From Liolophura sinensis (Eukaryota; Mollusca; Polyplacophora; Chitonida; Chitonidae), in assembly GCF_032854445.1 (NCBI RefSeq), contig NC_088306.1:19999764-20063763 (forward strand): DNA of 64,000 bases, read 5' to 3'. Below the pieces are notes generated by a model. It was not told the origin of the DNA, did no database searches, and saw nothing but the letters and a program-made list of their open reading frames with translations. Below, piece by piece: positions 44,766-55,739 of this stretch. Positions within the stretch are counted from its first letter, which is position 1; every line of letters starts with the position of its first letter. Position numbers and translations under genes: made by a program.

Positions 44766-45847
44766 ATTCTCGTGCTTTAAATGAACATACTTGTCAAGAT
44801 GTCTCTTACACGCAGAGGTATTTGACGACCAGAATACAGATATGCCTTAACAATTGTAAGGACTCCTGTGACAACCTTTGTATACAGACTCTGCCACACC
44901 ACACGCCGTTCGAACCTTGCAAACTGCTCCATGTTTTTACGTATGTAGAAAATAATTCTCTCTGACAACGGTATAAATTTTGCGGCGCTACGACAAGTCG
45001 GATTCCAGATGTCTTCTCTGAAAGCGAATGTTGGACATCCGAGACAATGCATTATTGACGGTCTGTGCCAGAAAAACATGGTCGACTGGCTTGACGGGTT
45101 TTTTTTTCTTCAGGAGTAAATCCATTTCATGGCGTCTCAAGGGGGTGACATGTAAATGTATCAGTTTAGACATGACGTGGTTATTCTCAACGTTGTTCCT
45201 ATTTTATGCTTTTCCCGCGAACTAATCTGGGCATTGGAATTTCGCTTTGTCCGATCACACTGATATTTTCTTCCCGCTTTAGCGAGATAATCTGCTAATC
45301 CAGACAACAATGAGAAATATAACCTTGGTCTGTCCACCACAACAGCAGACCGGATCAATCAATCATTTGGCGGAGGGAGGTGAAAAAAAGGTTTTCCTGT
45401 GAATGTTTGTGAACGATGGGATTTTGGCAATTGTCTCACATGTGAGCTATGTGTATATGTACACGAAACAGCTTACTACGGGATTCTATGACCAAAGTCC
45501 GGCTGTACTGAGTCCGGCAGTGCTGAGTCTGTTTCGGTGTAGTCTCATTTCGCCTACTTCTTTTGTTTGAAATTAGAAATTGGAGGTAGGCGAAATGATA
45601 ATCCCCAAGGTGTGAAGATAACCATTTAATGGGATTAAAACTCCAGGGACCGTGTGGAAAGATTAAAGTACCGTTATAAGTGTGTGAATAATTGCAAGTA
45701 TAAGTAACAAAAGAATGACCCAAAGATGGACGCATAGATCATCTCCTGTAAACATTTATGTTACATATCAGTAAAAAAAACATATTGTTAGGAATGTAAT
45801 ACATAAGAGTGGTAAATAGATAAGTGATAAATGATGACAGTTAAAAA
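44766..45847. other. no gene assigned
   Basis: Overlapping minus-strand frames at 44777-45079 and 44988-45173 have protein-like composition (for example VWQSLYTKVVTGVLTIVKAY), possibly a decayed gene or transposase fragment with a frameshift. No motif is recognisable. Confidence 0.3.
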
Positions 45848-46892
45848 TTACAAGTGTAGCAAGAACGATGCTTTGTCGGCAAATTCCACCAATGTCAGTT
45901 GTTCTCCCTGCAACTGTTCTTTCAATCTTTGTAACTTCTCGTCCTGAGTCCGATATTTCCTCCTCTTTGGAGGGAAATGTCCACCAGCTTGTAGCTGAGA
46001 GATTTTCAAATCTGTTAACGTCTGTTCTCTCTGGATGATGCGGATGAATTCAAAAAGGTTTGGATGTGATTTACCAGCGACTGAATTCATCCTATGATGC
46101 CACCCTTCAACGTTGTTGTTCGTTCGGGCAGCCATTGTATGATGGTGGTTCCACACGTCCCTGCCCCATACACCTTCGACCCAGTTTTCCGTCACATAAT
46201 CCAAAAAATTCACACAATTATCGGTAGCAGGTGCTTCGGCCAAAGTGTTCAGCCAAACGTCGCCGATGTCCTTCGGGGCCACAAGAGGTAACACTGCAGC
46301 ACGTCGAACCATTTTCTGGATGTCGGGGTCATTTTTGTAAGCTGTCTGCAGACCATGTTTTTGGCAATTGCGCCAAATGCATTGCGTGAAGTGGAAAAAA
46401 CATCCTTTTACTTCTGTCGCTGGGAGGGATATTTCAACAGCATTATGAAAAGCCTTTTCAAAATCTGCGTGAATTGTAGAGGGTTGGAAGAGAGCACCTT
46501 CCTGAAGAGAAGCGAGTTTGATCAGATGAAGCATTCTTTGGTATGTTTGTTGACGTCTGTCCGGAAGCAGTGCATACACTAACGGGAAAATCTTCCCCTC
46601 AACCACTCCATGAAGTGAGTAAACCTGATCGAAAATACTGGGGGCAAGGTAAAAAGTAACATCGCAATATACAGTAGGTGACAGGCAAAGTCACAGGCAG
46701 TATCTTGTCTTCGCTCCCATCATCAGCGAAAAGGAAACGTGATCCTGAAGCAGTTTGTGCCCACTCGCCTTCCAATTTAACATCTGACCGTGACTCGGGA
46801 ACTGATGGAATCATTTTCCTCTGTTTCACTGCAGTGACCAGTCCAATAGGATTTTTGTCTGGATTAGAACTATTGCAATAATCGTGCCCCAT
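45848..46892 (-). pseudogene. MULE (Mutator-like) transposase, frameshifted
   Basis: On the minus strand 46700-46892 encodes EWAQTASGSRFLFADDGSED, the stretch that precedes the catalytic domain in animal MULE transposases. The frame then shifts near 46680. The next frame carries CDVTFYLAPSIFDQVYSLHG, with the first Asp of the DDE triad (the family has DGTF), then KIFPLVYALL. IHADFEKA holds the second Asp, KGCFFHFTQCIW is the conserved block after it, and NNNVEGWHHRMN has the catalytic Glu. The C-terminal 70 residues are basic and Gln-rich. At least one frameshift and loss of the N-terminal DNA-binding domain (often FLYWCH in this group) make it a pseudogene. A SINE-B copy on the same strand abuts its 5' side. 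No terminal inverted repeats were seen. A long (over 250-codon) intact stretch suggests a moderate age. Confidence 0.9.
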
Positions 46893-46894
46893 AT

Positions 46895-47078
46895 AGAGTG
46901 AGTGAGTGAGTGAAGGAGTCCTTAGAGTGTTATGTAATGTGCCTCCTTGTTGCTGTGCGGATTTCCACCGATCTTTTATCTAGTGCTGCTTCACTGAGAC
47001 AACCTATCGAAGGCAAAGTAAGCCGTCCCGCCCGAGCCATTATATTGATACGGGTCAACCAGTCGTTGTATTATCCCC
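46895..47078 (-). mobile_element. SINE-B with internal deletion
   Basis: 'gagtgagtgagtgagtgaag' is the reversed tail, then 'aatgtgcctccttgttgctg', 'tttatctagtgctgcttcac' and 'gcccgagccattat'. The block with 'gacgttaaacccc' is missing. It cuts off the 5' part of the MULE pseudogene. Confidence 0.88.
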
Positions 47079-47089
47079 TCCCCCATATA

Positions 47090-47680
47090 GACAAAGCACG
47101 GGCTATCTCTACTGATCATATGAGCAAGTTGTCATTGGCTATCTCTACTGAGAATGTGAACAAAGTATAATTAATTATGTCTGTTGAACACATGGGCAGG
47201 ACGTCAGTCATCTCTGTTTAGCACTGGACAAGGTAATATCTCTATTAAGCATATGGACAATGTGTAATTGGTTATCTCTGTTGAGCATATGGTTTAAGGT
47301 GTATTTGGTTATCTCTAGTAAGCAAGGTTTAATTGTTATCTCCAGTGGGCATATTGGCAAGATGTAATTGATTATCTCTATTGTCCATATTGACGAGTGG
47401 TAATTGGTGATCTCTAATGAGTATATATACAAAGTGTAACTGGTTATCCTTGTTGATCATGTGGACGAGCTATAATTGGTTATCTCTGTAGGGCATATGA
47501 ATAAGATGTAACTGGCTGTCTCTGTAGACCATATTGAACAAGACACTGGTTATCTCTATTCAACCCCTTGACAAGTTATTATCCATTGAACATATGGAGA
47601 AAGTGTAAATGGGTATCTTTGTTGACCATACCGACAAGGTGTAATTGGATATCTTTGTTGTGGATAATGAAAATGGGGCA
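47090..47680. repeat. degenerate 36-38-bp tandem repeat, about 16 copies
   Basis: Variants of 'attggttatctctgttga' followed by 'gcatatggacaaggtgta' recur all through. Strongly diverged. The repetitive frames through it are artefacts. Confidence 0.88.
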
Positions 47681-48978
47681 TCCATTCTTCAATGGAACAG
47701 TCGGAAAAAGACACTCCAGACTTTTAAAGCATCTTACCGAATCAATGGTGAACAACAACATTTTTTAAAATTAAAATGCGAACATTTGAATATAACGGTT
47801 TCCAAAGATGCCAAAGATGTCGTGTATTAGTTTCACACTATCTGACCTTTATTCGTATACTGAACCTTTTGCCTCCGCCTCGCGGAAGGCTTGGCGCTTA
47901 GGGTTCGCCATTAGAGGACTACCGTTTCCGGTAAGACATACGAAGGAGACGTGACCGCCTTGCGGGGACAGCAATGGCGTTCATTGACCGTAGATCGACT
48001 TTAGAGCATGGTACTGGTTCTTTTGAAAAGGACGGAACTATTCTCTTAGAGAACGGCTGTAAGATAAGCTCTTTGTCAACGGTTCCCTATTGGCGTTAAC
48101 CTATTGGCTTCCCAGAGACGCCACGTGCGCGACTCCGATTCTGCACTGAGTGATCTAGATCCCAGGGCTAATTCAAAAAGCGATCGATCTAAAAACATGG
48201 TGCAAACTGAACAGCAGAGCAGAAGTCTCGTTTTTTTTTTGTTTTTTTTTTTCGTATGCTAGTAAATAAATTATTACGCGCCGAGAAATTCAGACCACCC
48301 GGAGCAAATTTGTTCCGAGATTGTGCGTTTTGTTAGCTTATGTCTATGGCTTTTACGAAACCATCTGTGTAGTTATGTTTAACGTTAGAAAATAGCAGAC
48401 AAGCTGGCTACACACACAGAACGTTTATATCTGGTACACCTTGCAACCAGCCTGCTTAGAACAATTGTGAAATACGTGCTCCTGTACAAGCTATAAAGGG
48501 ATTAGATATAAGAAATAAGATACCCATCTAGACGCGCAGTATTTTAGAGTTCCCCAGTTGAAATCCAGTTTGAGGCTTAAATATCGAAATGATTTTCTTG
48601 ACTCTGAAACCGATGACTGCTTCTTTCTTTTTGTGTGAACAGGATTATTTTACACGTATAATATCAGAATATGAGTTGGAATTAATAGTTATGTGGTTTA
48701 ATGGGTTTTCCAAGGATTAATTAATCATTATTAATCAATTTATTGGATTAGGCGCGTTTATATATCATAACATGAATACCCAATGTTTCTACGGCAGACG
48801 CCATGCATCGTGCTTAATGTTTGGGGTCGTACTTCCGTGCTTGGGTACTTCGGAGTTCAAAATTTTCCACTTTTTTGTCGCTCCATAGACTTCAACTCAT
48901 CCAGCAGAAGAAGTGCGAAAATGAACTCGATATGGATATTAACAGACGTTCCTAAAGATAATTTATATCGTTTTATAA
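47681..48978. other. no gene recognised
   Basis: A GC-richer patch at 47870-48150 and poly(T) runs near 48230-48255. No exon with agreeing splice sites was found. Confidence 0.4.
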
Positions 48979-49038
48979 ACGCTATGCGGAGCTGACATCT
49001 TTTTAGTGAGATCAGCAAACAAAGCGATAGCAGCGTTG

Positions 49039-49404
49039 ATGTGCTTGGACGCAACAGGGAATGAAATTGAAAGCGCCATTGACCATTCAGCTGATCCAGA
49101 AAATCCTCAATTACTGGAGTGCCCAGGAGACGTGACTATATTACGAGTTAGGCCTTATAATAAACAGAAACCTGCACACGAAAATAAGCTATCCTATTTG
49201 TCAAAGGCAATGAAAACCAGCAGCCGGCTTCGACAAGTGACTCTAGACAGAATATATATTGCTTCTTGTCACTATGACAACCATACTTTAAAGACTTTGA
49301 AGAGATTATTGGAGGCGCCTTGCACGTTGGTTGATCCGGATGATAGAGATCAGAGTCCTCATACCCCGTTACTCGGGAGATCTCTGAATCAGATGTCCGG
49401 ATAA
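49039..49404 (+). CDS. hypothetical protein or large terminal exon, unidentified
   Basis: A 121-residue ATG frame, open further upstream to about 48979. An acceptor-like CTTTTTAG ends at 49006, so it could be a terminal exon, not a whole gene. The peptide begins MCLDATGNEIESAIDHSADP, has PGDVTILRVRPYNKQKPAHE in the middle and TLKTLKRLLEAPCTLVDPDD towards the end, and stops at TAA after LNQMSG. Composition is mixed and globular, with no repeats, signal peptide or membrane segment. The sequence is not in any repeat family of this window. A short ATG frame just upstream (48921-48995, MNSIWILTDVPKDN) ends in TGA 10 bp before it; the two may be pieces of one broken frame. I recognise no domain. 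It could be a decayed transposon ORF. Confidence 0.35.
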   Translation: MCLDATGNEIESAIDHSADPENPQLLECPGDVTILRVRPYNKQKPAHENKLSYLSKAMKTSSRLRQVTLDRIYIASCHYDNHTLKTLKRLLEAPCTLVDPDDRDQSPHTPLLGRSLNQMSG

Positions 49405-49409
49405 ACAAG

Positions 49410-50062
49410 CGATTAAAACGGCCGTCTGCTGGGTTTGTCTAGCCGACCGGATATCCGGCTGACGTTTGGATTATTTCAGTTTACACAGATCACGCGAGAG
49501 ACAGTGTAATCCGCGTGGCCTACGGTTTACCTCAGAGGATTAACGGGAAGGTATTGTTCATGTGTGCATGTGACAAGATCACGCCAGTCTTTATAACCCG
49601 ATTCTGGCTGATTTGATTGCCAAAGCACTGGCTGTTTTCCGACATTTACATCTATGTCCCTTTGGTCAGCCGCTAAGGGCACGTCTTCCATTGTTTATAT
49701 TGTATTTAGGTTCAAAGTCTGGAGTCGTCTTCTCCATTGTACTTCTTTTTTCATGTAATTTTCCGGCGCCGTTTAATTTTGATCACCAGATGATTTTGTT
49801 GCTTGGCAGAAAATGTTGCTAAAATAAGGCCCATCCTTTCGGCTAAGACGTGAACCCTTAAATCAGTGTATTTATACTTACAATAGGCACCATGATGGAT
49901 CTTTAAGAAGAAATGTCATTGTAATTCATGTTAGAGATCCAACATGGTCGCGAGTGTATGTTATCTATTGCTATGAACATCGACTGCCTTCGTAATTGGA
50001 ATTGTTCCGAAGTCAGTTTATGGTTCTCTTATTTCCCCTTTGTAATGGACGTATTTTCAAAA
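49410..50062. other. no feature recognised
   Basis: Starts with 'gccgaccggatatccggctg', a small palindrome-like patch. Nothing else was found. Confidence 0.4.
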
Positions 50063-50283
50063 GAGGGGCCTCCGTGGCCGAGAGGTTAGCACGCCAGCGC
50101 GGCGCAAGGTCATGCTGGCTTCCTCTCCGGCCGTACGTGGGAAAGCCTGTCAGCAAGCTGTAGATGATCGTGGGTTTCCCCGAGCTCTGGCCACTTTCCC
50201 TCCACCATAATGCTGGCCGTCGTCGTACATGTAAAATATTCTTGACTACCGCGTAAAATACCAATCAAACAAATAAATAAATG
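50063..50283 (+). mobile_element. SINE-A, second head variant, internal deletion
   Basis: The head 'cgtggccgagaggttagcac' is like the copy at 42326. About 45 bp including the B box is deleted ('ggcgcaaggtcatgctggc'). Body and tail are present. It faces the minus-strand copy at 50350, tail to tail. Confidence 0.92.
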
Positions 50284-50349
50284 AAATATTTTCCCATGCT
50301 ATTAGTCTTTGTGCATGTTATAAAATTTGGGAAACAATATTTGCTTCCG

Positions 50350-50540
50350 GTATTTATTTATTTGTTTGATTGATGTTTTCCGTCGTACCCAATAATATTT
50401 CACTTATAAGACGGCGACCAGCATTATTGTGGGAGGAGAACGGACAGAGCACGGGGAAAACCCACGACTATCCGTAGACTGGTGACAGACTTTCCCATTT
50501 GAACTCACAGCCACCGCAATGGTGAGAGGCTTCTGGGCGG
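50350..50540 (-). mobile_element. SINE-A, diverged, internal deletion
   Basis: Tail 'tatttatttatttgtttgat', 'ttcacttataagacggcgac', 'ccacgactatccgtagact', then 'gaactcacagccaccgcaat'. The 'gccggagaggaagccagc' block is deleted. Confidence 0.88.
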
Positions 50541-50544
50541 TTGT

Positions 50545-51611
50545 TGTTCCAGTATGTGATATTCCGAAGGAATGTTGCACTCTTTTGTGCATAGTTGCAT
50601 TCTTAGCAGATTCCAGTCATATAGTTACATCGGTTATGTCCGCGGAAAGATGTGGTTAAACCGCAAAGCCTGTTGCAAGCGTTGCCTTATCACGTTTGCA
50701 ATTGAACTACATAACAGCCAATAACACCAGAGCATTGGCGAGAACGTAGGTTATAGATGGTAAATGGTCAGGCATAACATATAGTGTCGTGTAAACAGTT
50801 AATGTGGTAAATGCAGCTAACAGTTATTCTGATGTGTGTTGTAAACAAGCTTAGAATATGTTTAGTTTGCTAATATTACAGACACCGTTCGGCTATTACT
50901 GTACAGCACATGAATGCTGGGTGGTTTATTATTATTGCCCTAGCTAATGCAGTGCTGTAATAGCTGCTTATGTGTTAGAGTGATGTGGTTAATTGTAGTG
51001 ATGTCTGTCTGTGGCCGCCCGCGGGGATTAGTCTGTACGACTTCTTCCACCCACGAATTCGTCGCCGCACATATTTCCACTACCACTCTGGTTTAATGTT
51101 CTGTTTCTAAAATTGTTGTGTCGGTAAGAATTTCGCCATTAAAAGTATTTCTGTTCCCGTCCCCTGGGCCAGTTTGTTTCTAAATTTAGCTGCCACAGTC
51201 TGTTCTATCTTTTAACTACCAAGAAAATTAGCTTTTCATTTGTTTTCTCTCGGAAATTTGTGATGCTTCTTCGTTCACGATCACATTTTGCCGTTATTGA
51301 CAACTTCTGGTGACAGTGTTAATTTGGGTTTGAATCTGAAAAATCTCCTGGAAAAGGTGCTTTAAGTTTTTGAAATCAGCACTCTTGTAAGCCAGTGTCT
51401 TAGAAGCCCATTTACCTGGTGCTATTAACGTAAAGTTGGCGAAGCCTAAAAACTAGAGAAAATCACTGTTTTAGTCATATACTGAAACTGCGTTATAGTT
51501 CCGATTTAAGTGGAAAAATGACGCGTAAACTTAGTCTGCGGTTTGTTTCGTTACATATACTTGTCTATCAATATTTAATGTTTCAAAAGTAGTCCGTTGC
51601 GTGTATGCATG
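50545..51611. other. no feature recognised
   Basis: AT-rich, no supported exon or repeat. Confidence 0.45.
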
Positions 51612-51802
51612 TACGCTCGGGATTTTACGTCGTACTAACAATATTCACTCATATGACGACGAAGTCTCATTCAGTCTGTGTACGTACACTGTGTCTTCTG
51701 CATGTCGTGTCCAAGTCTTTGGTGTTACCCAAGCCGGGTTTGATCCCGGGTCTCCCGACTTCGACGTGGGTGCCCTAACCATTAGGCCACCGAAGTGGTC
51801 CA
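51612..51802 (-). mobile_element. SINE-D, well preserved
   Basis: On the minus strand the head 'ggtggcctaatggttagggc' (A box) and 'cccgggatcaaacccggctt' (B box) is followed by 'gggtaacaccaaagacttgg' and 'tgagactt...gtcgtcatatgag', and ends near 'gttagtacgacgtaaaatcc'. The tRNA-like head is the best of the family in the window. Confidence 0.85.
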
Positions 51803-52644
51803 GGTCTACAGCAATTGACCTAGGGCCTACTGAAAGGGAATGAATATAAAACAAATGGAAGCGAATGGATGAGCGAGGATCATGATGTCGCCCAATAATT
51901 TAACAGAACAACCAAACTTTTATAACCATGTTTTCGCCTACGAATGTTATATCACCATACTGGAATATATACTTAGGCGCATGCGCTAAAAAGTGGAGCG
52001 ATTAGTTGGAAAGCAAATACATGGCCATAAAGTTCGTCTTACATTAACATTGTCCATTGTCTTCTTTTCTTGTATGGCCAAAATTAAGCCTTCCGAGTGG
52101 GAAAACACCGTTCATTCCAATTAGCAGGTAAACGACTCTGCTTGTATCCTGAATGTAATTGGGAAGAATACAAGAAAAGAAATGGGCCACGTATTCTCTG
52201 TTAGACTGCTTCCAAATGTACGCCATTCTACTTGATGTGAACATTTGATGGAATTCCCAGGCGAGCCCTACAGTCAAAGTTTATTTTGTTTTCGAGGATT
52301 AGTTTCTCCTAACCGCACATAAACTATGCTTACAATCTTCAGTGGGAAGACGCCTCCGTTCGTTGGACCCACAGCGCTAGTAACTGTGCGTCATTTACTC
52401 TTGTCTTATTACATGAACAAAACTGGAACTTGTTCCTATATATTGGTTGATTGGATGATCGATTTATTAGTCTGGTATTGATTGATTAATTTGTTCATTG
52501 ATTGATTAGATTGGTTTCTCGGTTAAAATTTTTCCCATTGTTAAGATGACATCGACTTTTCGCATGATCTCATTTCTTTATTTATTTATGTATTGAATTG
52601 TTCTGTAATGCGATGTGTAATCGATGCCGTATCACTTATAGGGT
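51803..52644. other. no feature recognised
   Basis: No supported exon. TTGATTGATTGATT-like runs occur near 52440-52520. Confidence 0.4.
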
Positions 52645-52857
52645 GTGGAGGGGGGAAGCCACCCACCAATGCGGTCGCTGTGAGTTCAAGCCCAGCGCAC
52701 GCTGGGTTCTTCAACTGCCGTGCGTGGGAAGGCCTATCAGCAACCTTCGGAAGGTCGATGGTTTCCCAGTTTTTCCGGTCACCTCTTCTCGGTTTCCTCC
52801 CATCATAATGTTAGCCGCCAGCGTATTAGTGAAATATTCTTGAGTTACGGCGTAAAA
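52645..52857 (+). mobile_element. SINE-A, 5'-truncated, target of a nested insertion
   Basis: From 'cacccaccaatgcggtcgct' through 'cataatgttagccgccagcg' to 'ttcttgagttacggcgtaaa'. Its tail 'caccaatcaaata' (52858-52870) was hit by the next SINE and is repeated at 53131-53143. Confidence 0.93.
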
Positions 52858-52870
52858 CACCAATCAAATA

Positions 52871-53130
52871 TTTATTTATTTGATTGGTGTTTTACGCCGT
52901 ACTCAAGAATATTTCACTTATACGACGGCGGCCAGCATTATGGTGGGTGGAAACCGGGTACAGCCTGGGGGAAACCCACGACCATCCACAGGTTGCTGCA
53001 GACCTTCCCACGTACGGCCGGAGAGGAAGCCAGCATGAGCTGGACTTGAACTCACAGCAGCCGCATTGGTGAGAGACTCCTGGGTCATTGCGCTGTGCTA
53101 GCGCGCTAACCAACTGAGCCACGGAGGCCC
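52871..53130 (-). mobile_element. SINE-A, full length, nested with 13-bp target-site duplication
   Basis: A near-consensus copy from 'tttatttatttgattggtg' to the head 'accaactgagccacggaggc'. It is flanked by 'caccaatcaaata' on both sides (52858-52870 and 53131-53143), which is the tail of the older SINE at 52645. The youngest-looking and most complete SINE-A in the window. Confidence 0.96.
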
Positions 53131-53287
53131 CACCAATCAAATAAATCAAAGAAGTTGATGCAGTATATGCTCGATATCATGTCATTTACAGGGCGGCGGT
53201 CAGTTCCATGCGTGTAGACAGAAAGGTTACTTGTGAGGTTTATTTTTAACGAACTGAACAGCTGAGTGAACACAAAAGCTCCCTGAT

Positions 53288-53575
53288 CAAACAGACATTC
53301 ATCTACCAGCCGTCAACCAATATACACTTCAGGTCAATAGTCGCAAGGCCAGTTTCAAAAACGACGTCTAACACAAACCACCAAAGAATTAAGAAAGTAT
53401 ATAAAGTTCAAAATTAGGACGACATCCTGCAAAGAGAAGTAGTCAACAGTTTTAATGATGTTGGAAAAGCGTAAGTTATGTTCTAGGTAGATTGGTGAAA
53501 TAAGTGTTATAAATGTGCACGATGCTAGTATATAAGTTGTCGATAACAAAATATGTGTTTTATAGTTGCGCTTTT
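53288..53575 (+). repeat. repeat F copy
   Basis: 'cagacattcatctaccagcc', 'aggtcaatagtcgcaaggcc', 'gtctaacacaaaccacc', 'caacagttttaatgatgttg' and 'atataagttgtcgataac' match the copies at 5965 and 32175. Confidence 0.78.
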
Positions 53576-54639
53576 TTGAATGAACGCCGCGACTGCACGG
53601 TCACGACTCGGCGCCCTTTCTTATATTGCTAAAAGTTATCTCAAATACGCTTGTGTACTTTCAAAGAGAGCGCCTGACATTTACCCTATAACGTACAGAA
53701 TCCCTTTATCATTTTCACCTGATACTTGGAAAATTCGCGAATGACTGTATAGAAGTGAAACCTCTTTGACGATCTCGTAAATATGGTTACCCAACAAGTA
53801 AAATTATGACGACATATCACGTCATCCTCGGGGTGTGCTTGTCGCAATTGTGCTATTTTGAGGTAAGCGGAAGGTCGATTGACTCTAAAATAGCTTCCGC
53901 ACCGTACGTTTTTGCCAATGAATCTATTTGCGTCCATGAATGAGATTATTAATTATGCGTTAGTGCGGTTGGTGTTTTCCCACATCAATTAGTACATCGT
54001 TCTGTTTAACTCTGAGATGTCGCCATTCCGATCTATTTTCATCAGACCGGAAGAAAACACCGATATTGGAGAGGTTATACGTCATGTAGCGTTTCCAGTG
54101 AAGCAGACGACTGATGAGATAATCGATGACAGGTCACGTGATCGCTAATTACCACGGGAGTGGCTTTTATGCTTTGGTTGAATCCAAATAAACCTCCTCA
54201 TTCACAGCCGCACCTTCGTATTAGCCAGGTCATGCATGCCGTGTGGAAGAAAGCGCCATGGCCATCAATGTTAGCCCAGATAGCGCACAATGGTCGTCGT
54301 CTAAACAATAAAAAATGGGTTGGGCAGAGTAATGGTGTTAGCAGATATGGATTGTGCCATTAATCCACAATCTCCATGACAACGGATTACGAAATGGTTT
54401 CTGGCACTAAACGTAGACATCTTCTTCCCTCATAAACTACATACGACTTGGATGTGCGAACCAATGCAGTCTTGAGTGAAATAAATGAAGTGTTGACTTA
54501 GTGAGTAGGCCTATCGTAACTGAACGTTATAGCGGCTTTACGTCGCCTATATTTAGCCATATTGACTGACTGGAGTAGATATACTTGTATACCCCAACAA
54601 TACATTGACCTTTAGGACTCAGTGATTCAATTCTTTATC
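53576..54639. other. no gene recognised
   Basis: The 54150-54400 stretch is of mixed composition, with 'gattgtgccattaatccaca' (a TAATCC homeodomain-type core) and 'cgccatggccatcaatg'. It could be regulatory. No exon was found. Confidence 0.35.
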
Positions 54640-54957
54640 TGTTAGAGCGTATGCACCTCGAGTCACGCCTAAGACTTTAAAAGAGGAAGTTGTAACTTCC
54701 TCGCTTGGCGTTCAGCATGAAGGGGATAGTGCAACGACTGGTTGACCCGTATCAGTATAATGGCTCGGGCGGGGCAGCTTACATGCCTTCGGTAAGTCGT
54801 CTCAGTGAAGCAGCACTAGATAAAAGAGCGGTGGAAATCCGTCCTGCAAAAAGGAGGCACATTACATACACCATAAGGATTCCTTCGTCGTCTTCATATG
54901 ACGGAAAAATTGTTGAGTATGGCTTTAAACCCCAAGCACTCACCCACTCACTCAATT
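54640..54957 (+). mobile_element. SINE-B, nearly full length
   Basis: The head is decayed ('tctgttagagcgtatgcacc'), then 'taaaagaggaagttgtaact', 'cctcgcttggcgttcagc', 'gaagcagcactagataaaag', 'gaaaaattgttgagtatggc' and 'aaaccccaagcactcaccc'. Confidence 0.92.
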
Positions 54958-55116
54958 CTTTATCAAAGCTTGCTCTCAATGTAGCCTACCAGTCAAATGC
55001 TTTTTTAAACTTCTGTCGGTGTCTATTGGGTTCTGCAGATCAGTGTCTGAATCAGATTAGCTGGAATGTGGAGATATAAGTCAAAAAAACTTTTGCATAT
55101 CGAGTAAAACCAGAGC

Positions 55117-55425
55117 AGTGTGATAGCTGGCAAATGGTCACACGTAACCGGTGAAATCAATTTACCTCAGTCAGGATTTTATTTTAACTGTTCCATTAAA
55201 CTCTTAAATACTATCACATTACACGCCCCCTACAACCATGGGTTAAGATGAATTAGGTAAACAAAATAGGCGGTCACGTTACTTATAATATATGAGACTT
55301 GTCGCTGGTCTAAAATTACTCAGAATGTTGTACTGCCAATGCATTTAATATTCAAACACATTTCAACAATGCAAAGGGATCAGACCTCGGTGAAGCTTAT
55401 TCCACCAGCAGGAGCCATAGAATAA
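55117..55425 (+). repeat. repeat E copy
   Basis: Collinear with 40600-40915: 'caatttacctcagtcaggat', 'ttattttaactgttcc', 'attacacgccccctacaacc', 'agatgaattaggtaaac', 'caatgcaaagggatcagacc' and 'attccaccagcaggag'. Confidence 0.72.
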
Positions 55426-55739
55426 ATCACCAAGCGAAACTTTGTGTTCAAAGTCTTCCGTTGTTGTTGAACACGCTATATGACCCTGTCCGAATGGGAC
55501 GGATTACAAAATGAATGGATCTATAACTTTCAACAGGCATGTAAAATTAGCCAATAAAAAGTTTGAACTATCTTCGTTATACAGAAAGGCAGATGTCTGA
55601 GTGGACAGACTGCATGGTGTTAATTTCTCTGATTAGCTGCTTTTCATGACGCTTTGCTGTTAAAACTCGTGCGTTGTAGACTCGTACGTTGTACATACAG
55701 CTAGATCTCCATCTAATGGGACGTACCCATCCACATTTT

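Noticed and set aside
44777-45173. Protein-like minus-strand frames, perhaps a decayed enzyme gene
   Set aside because: No motif I can name and the two frames overlap with a shift. Kept as an unassigned region.
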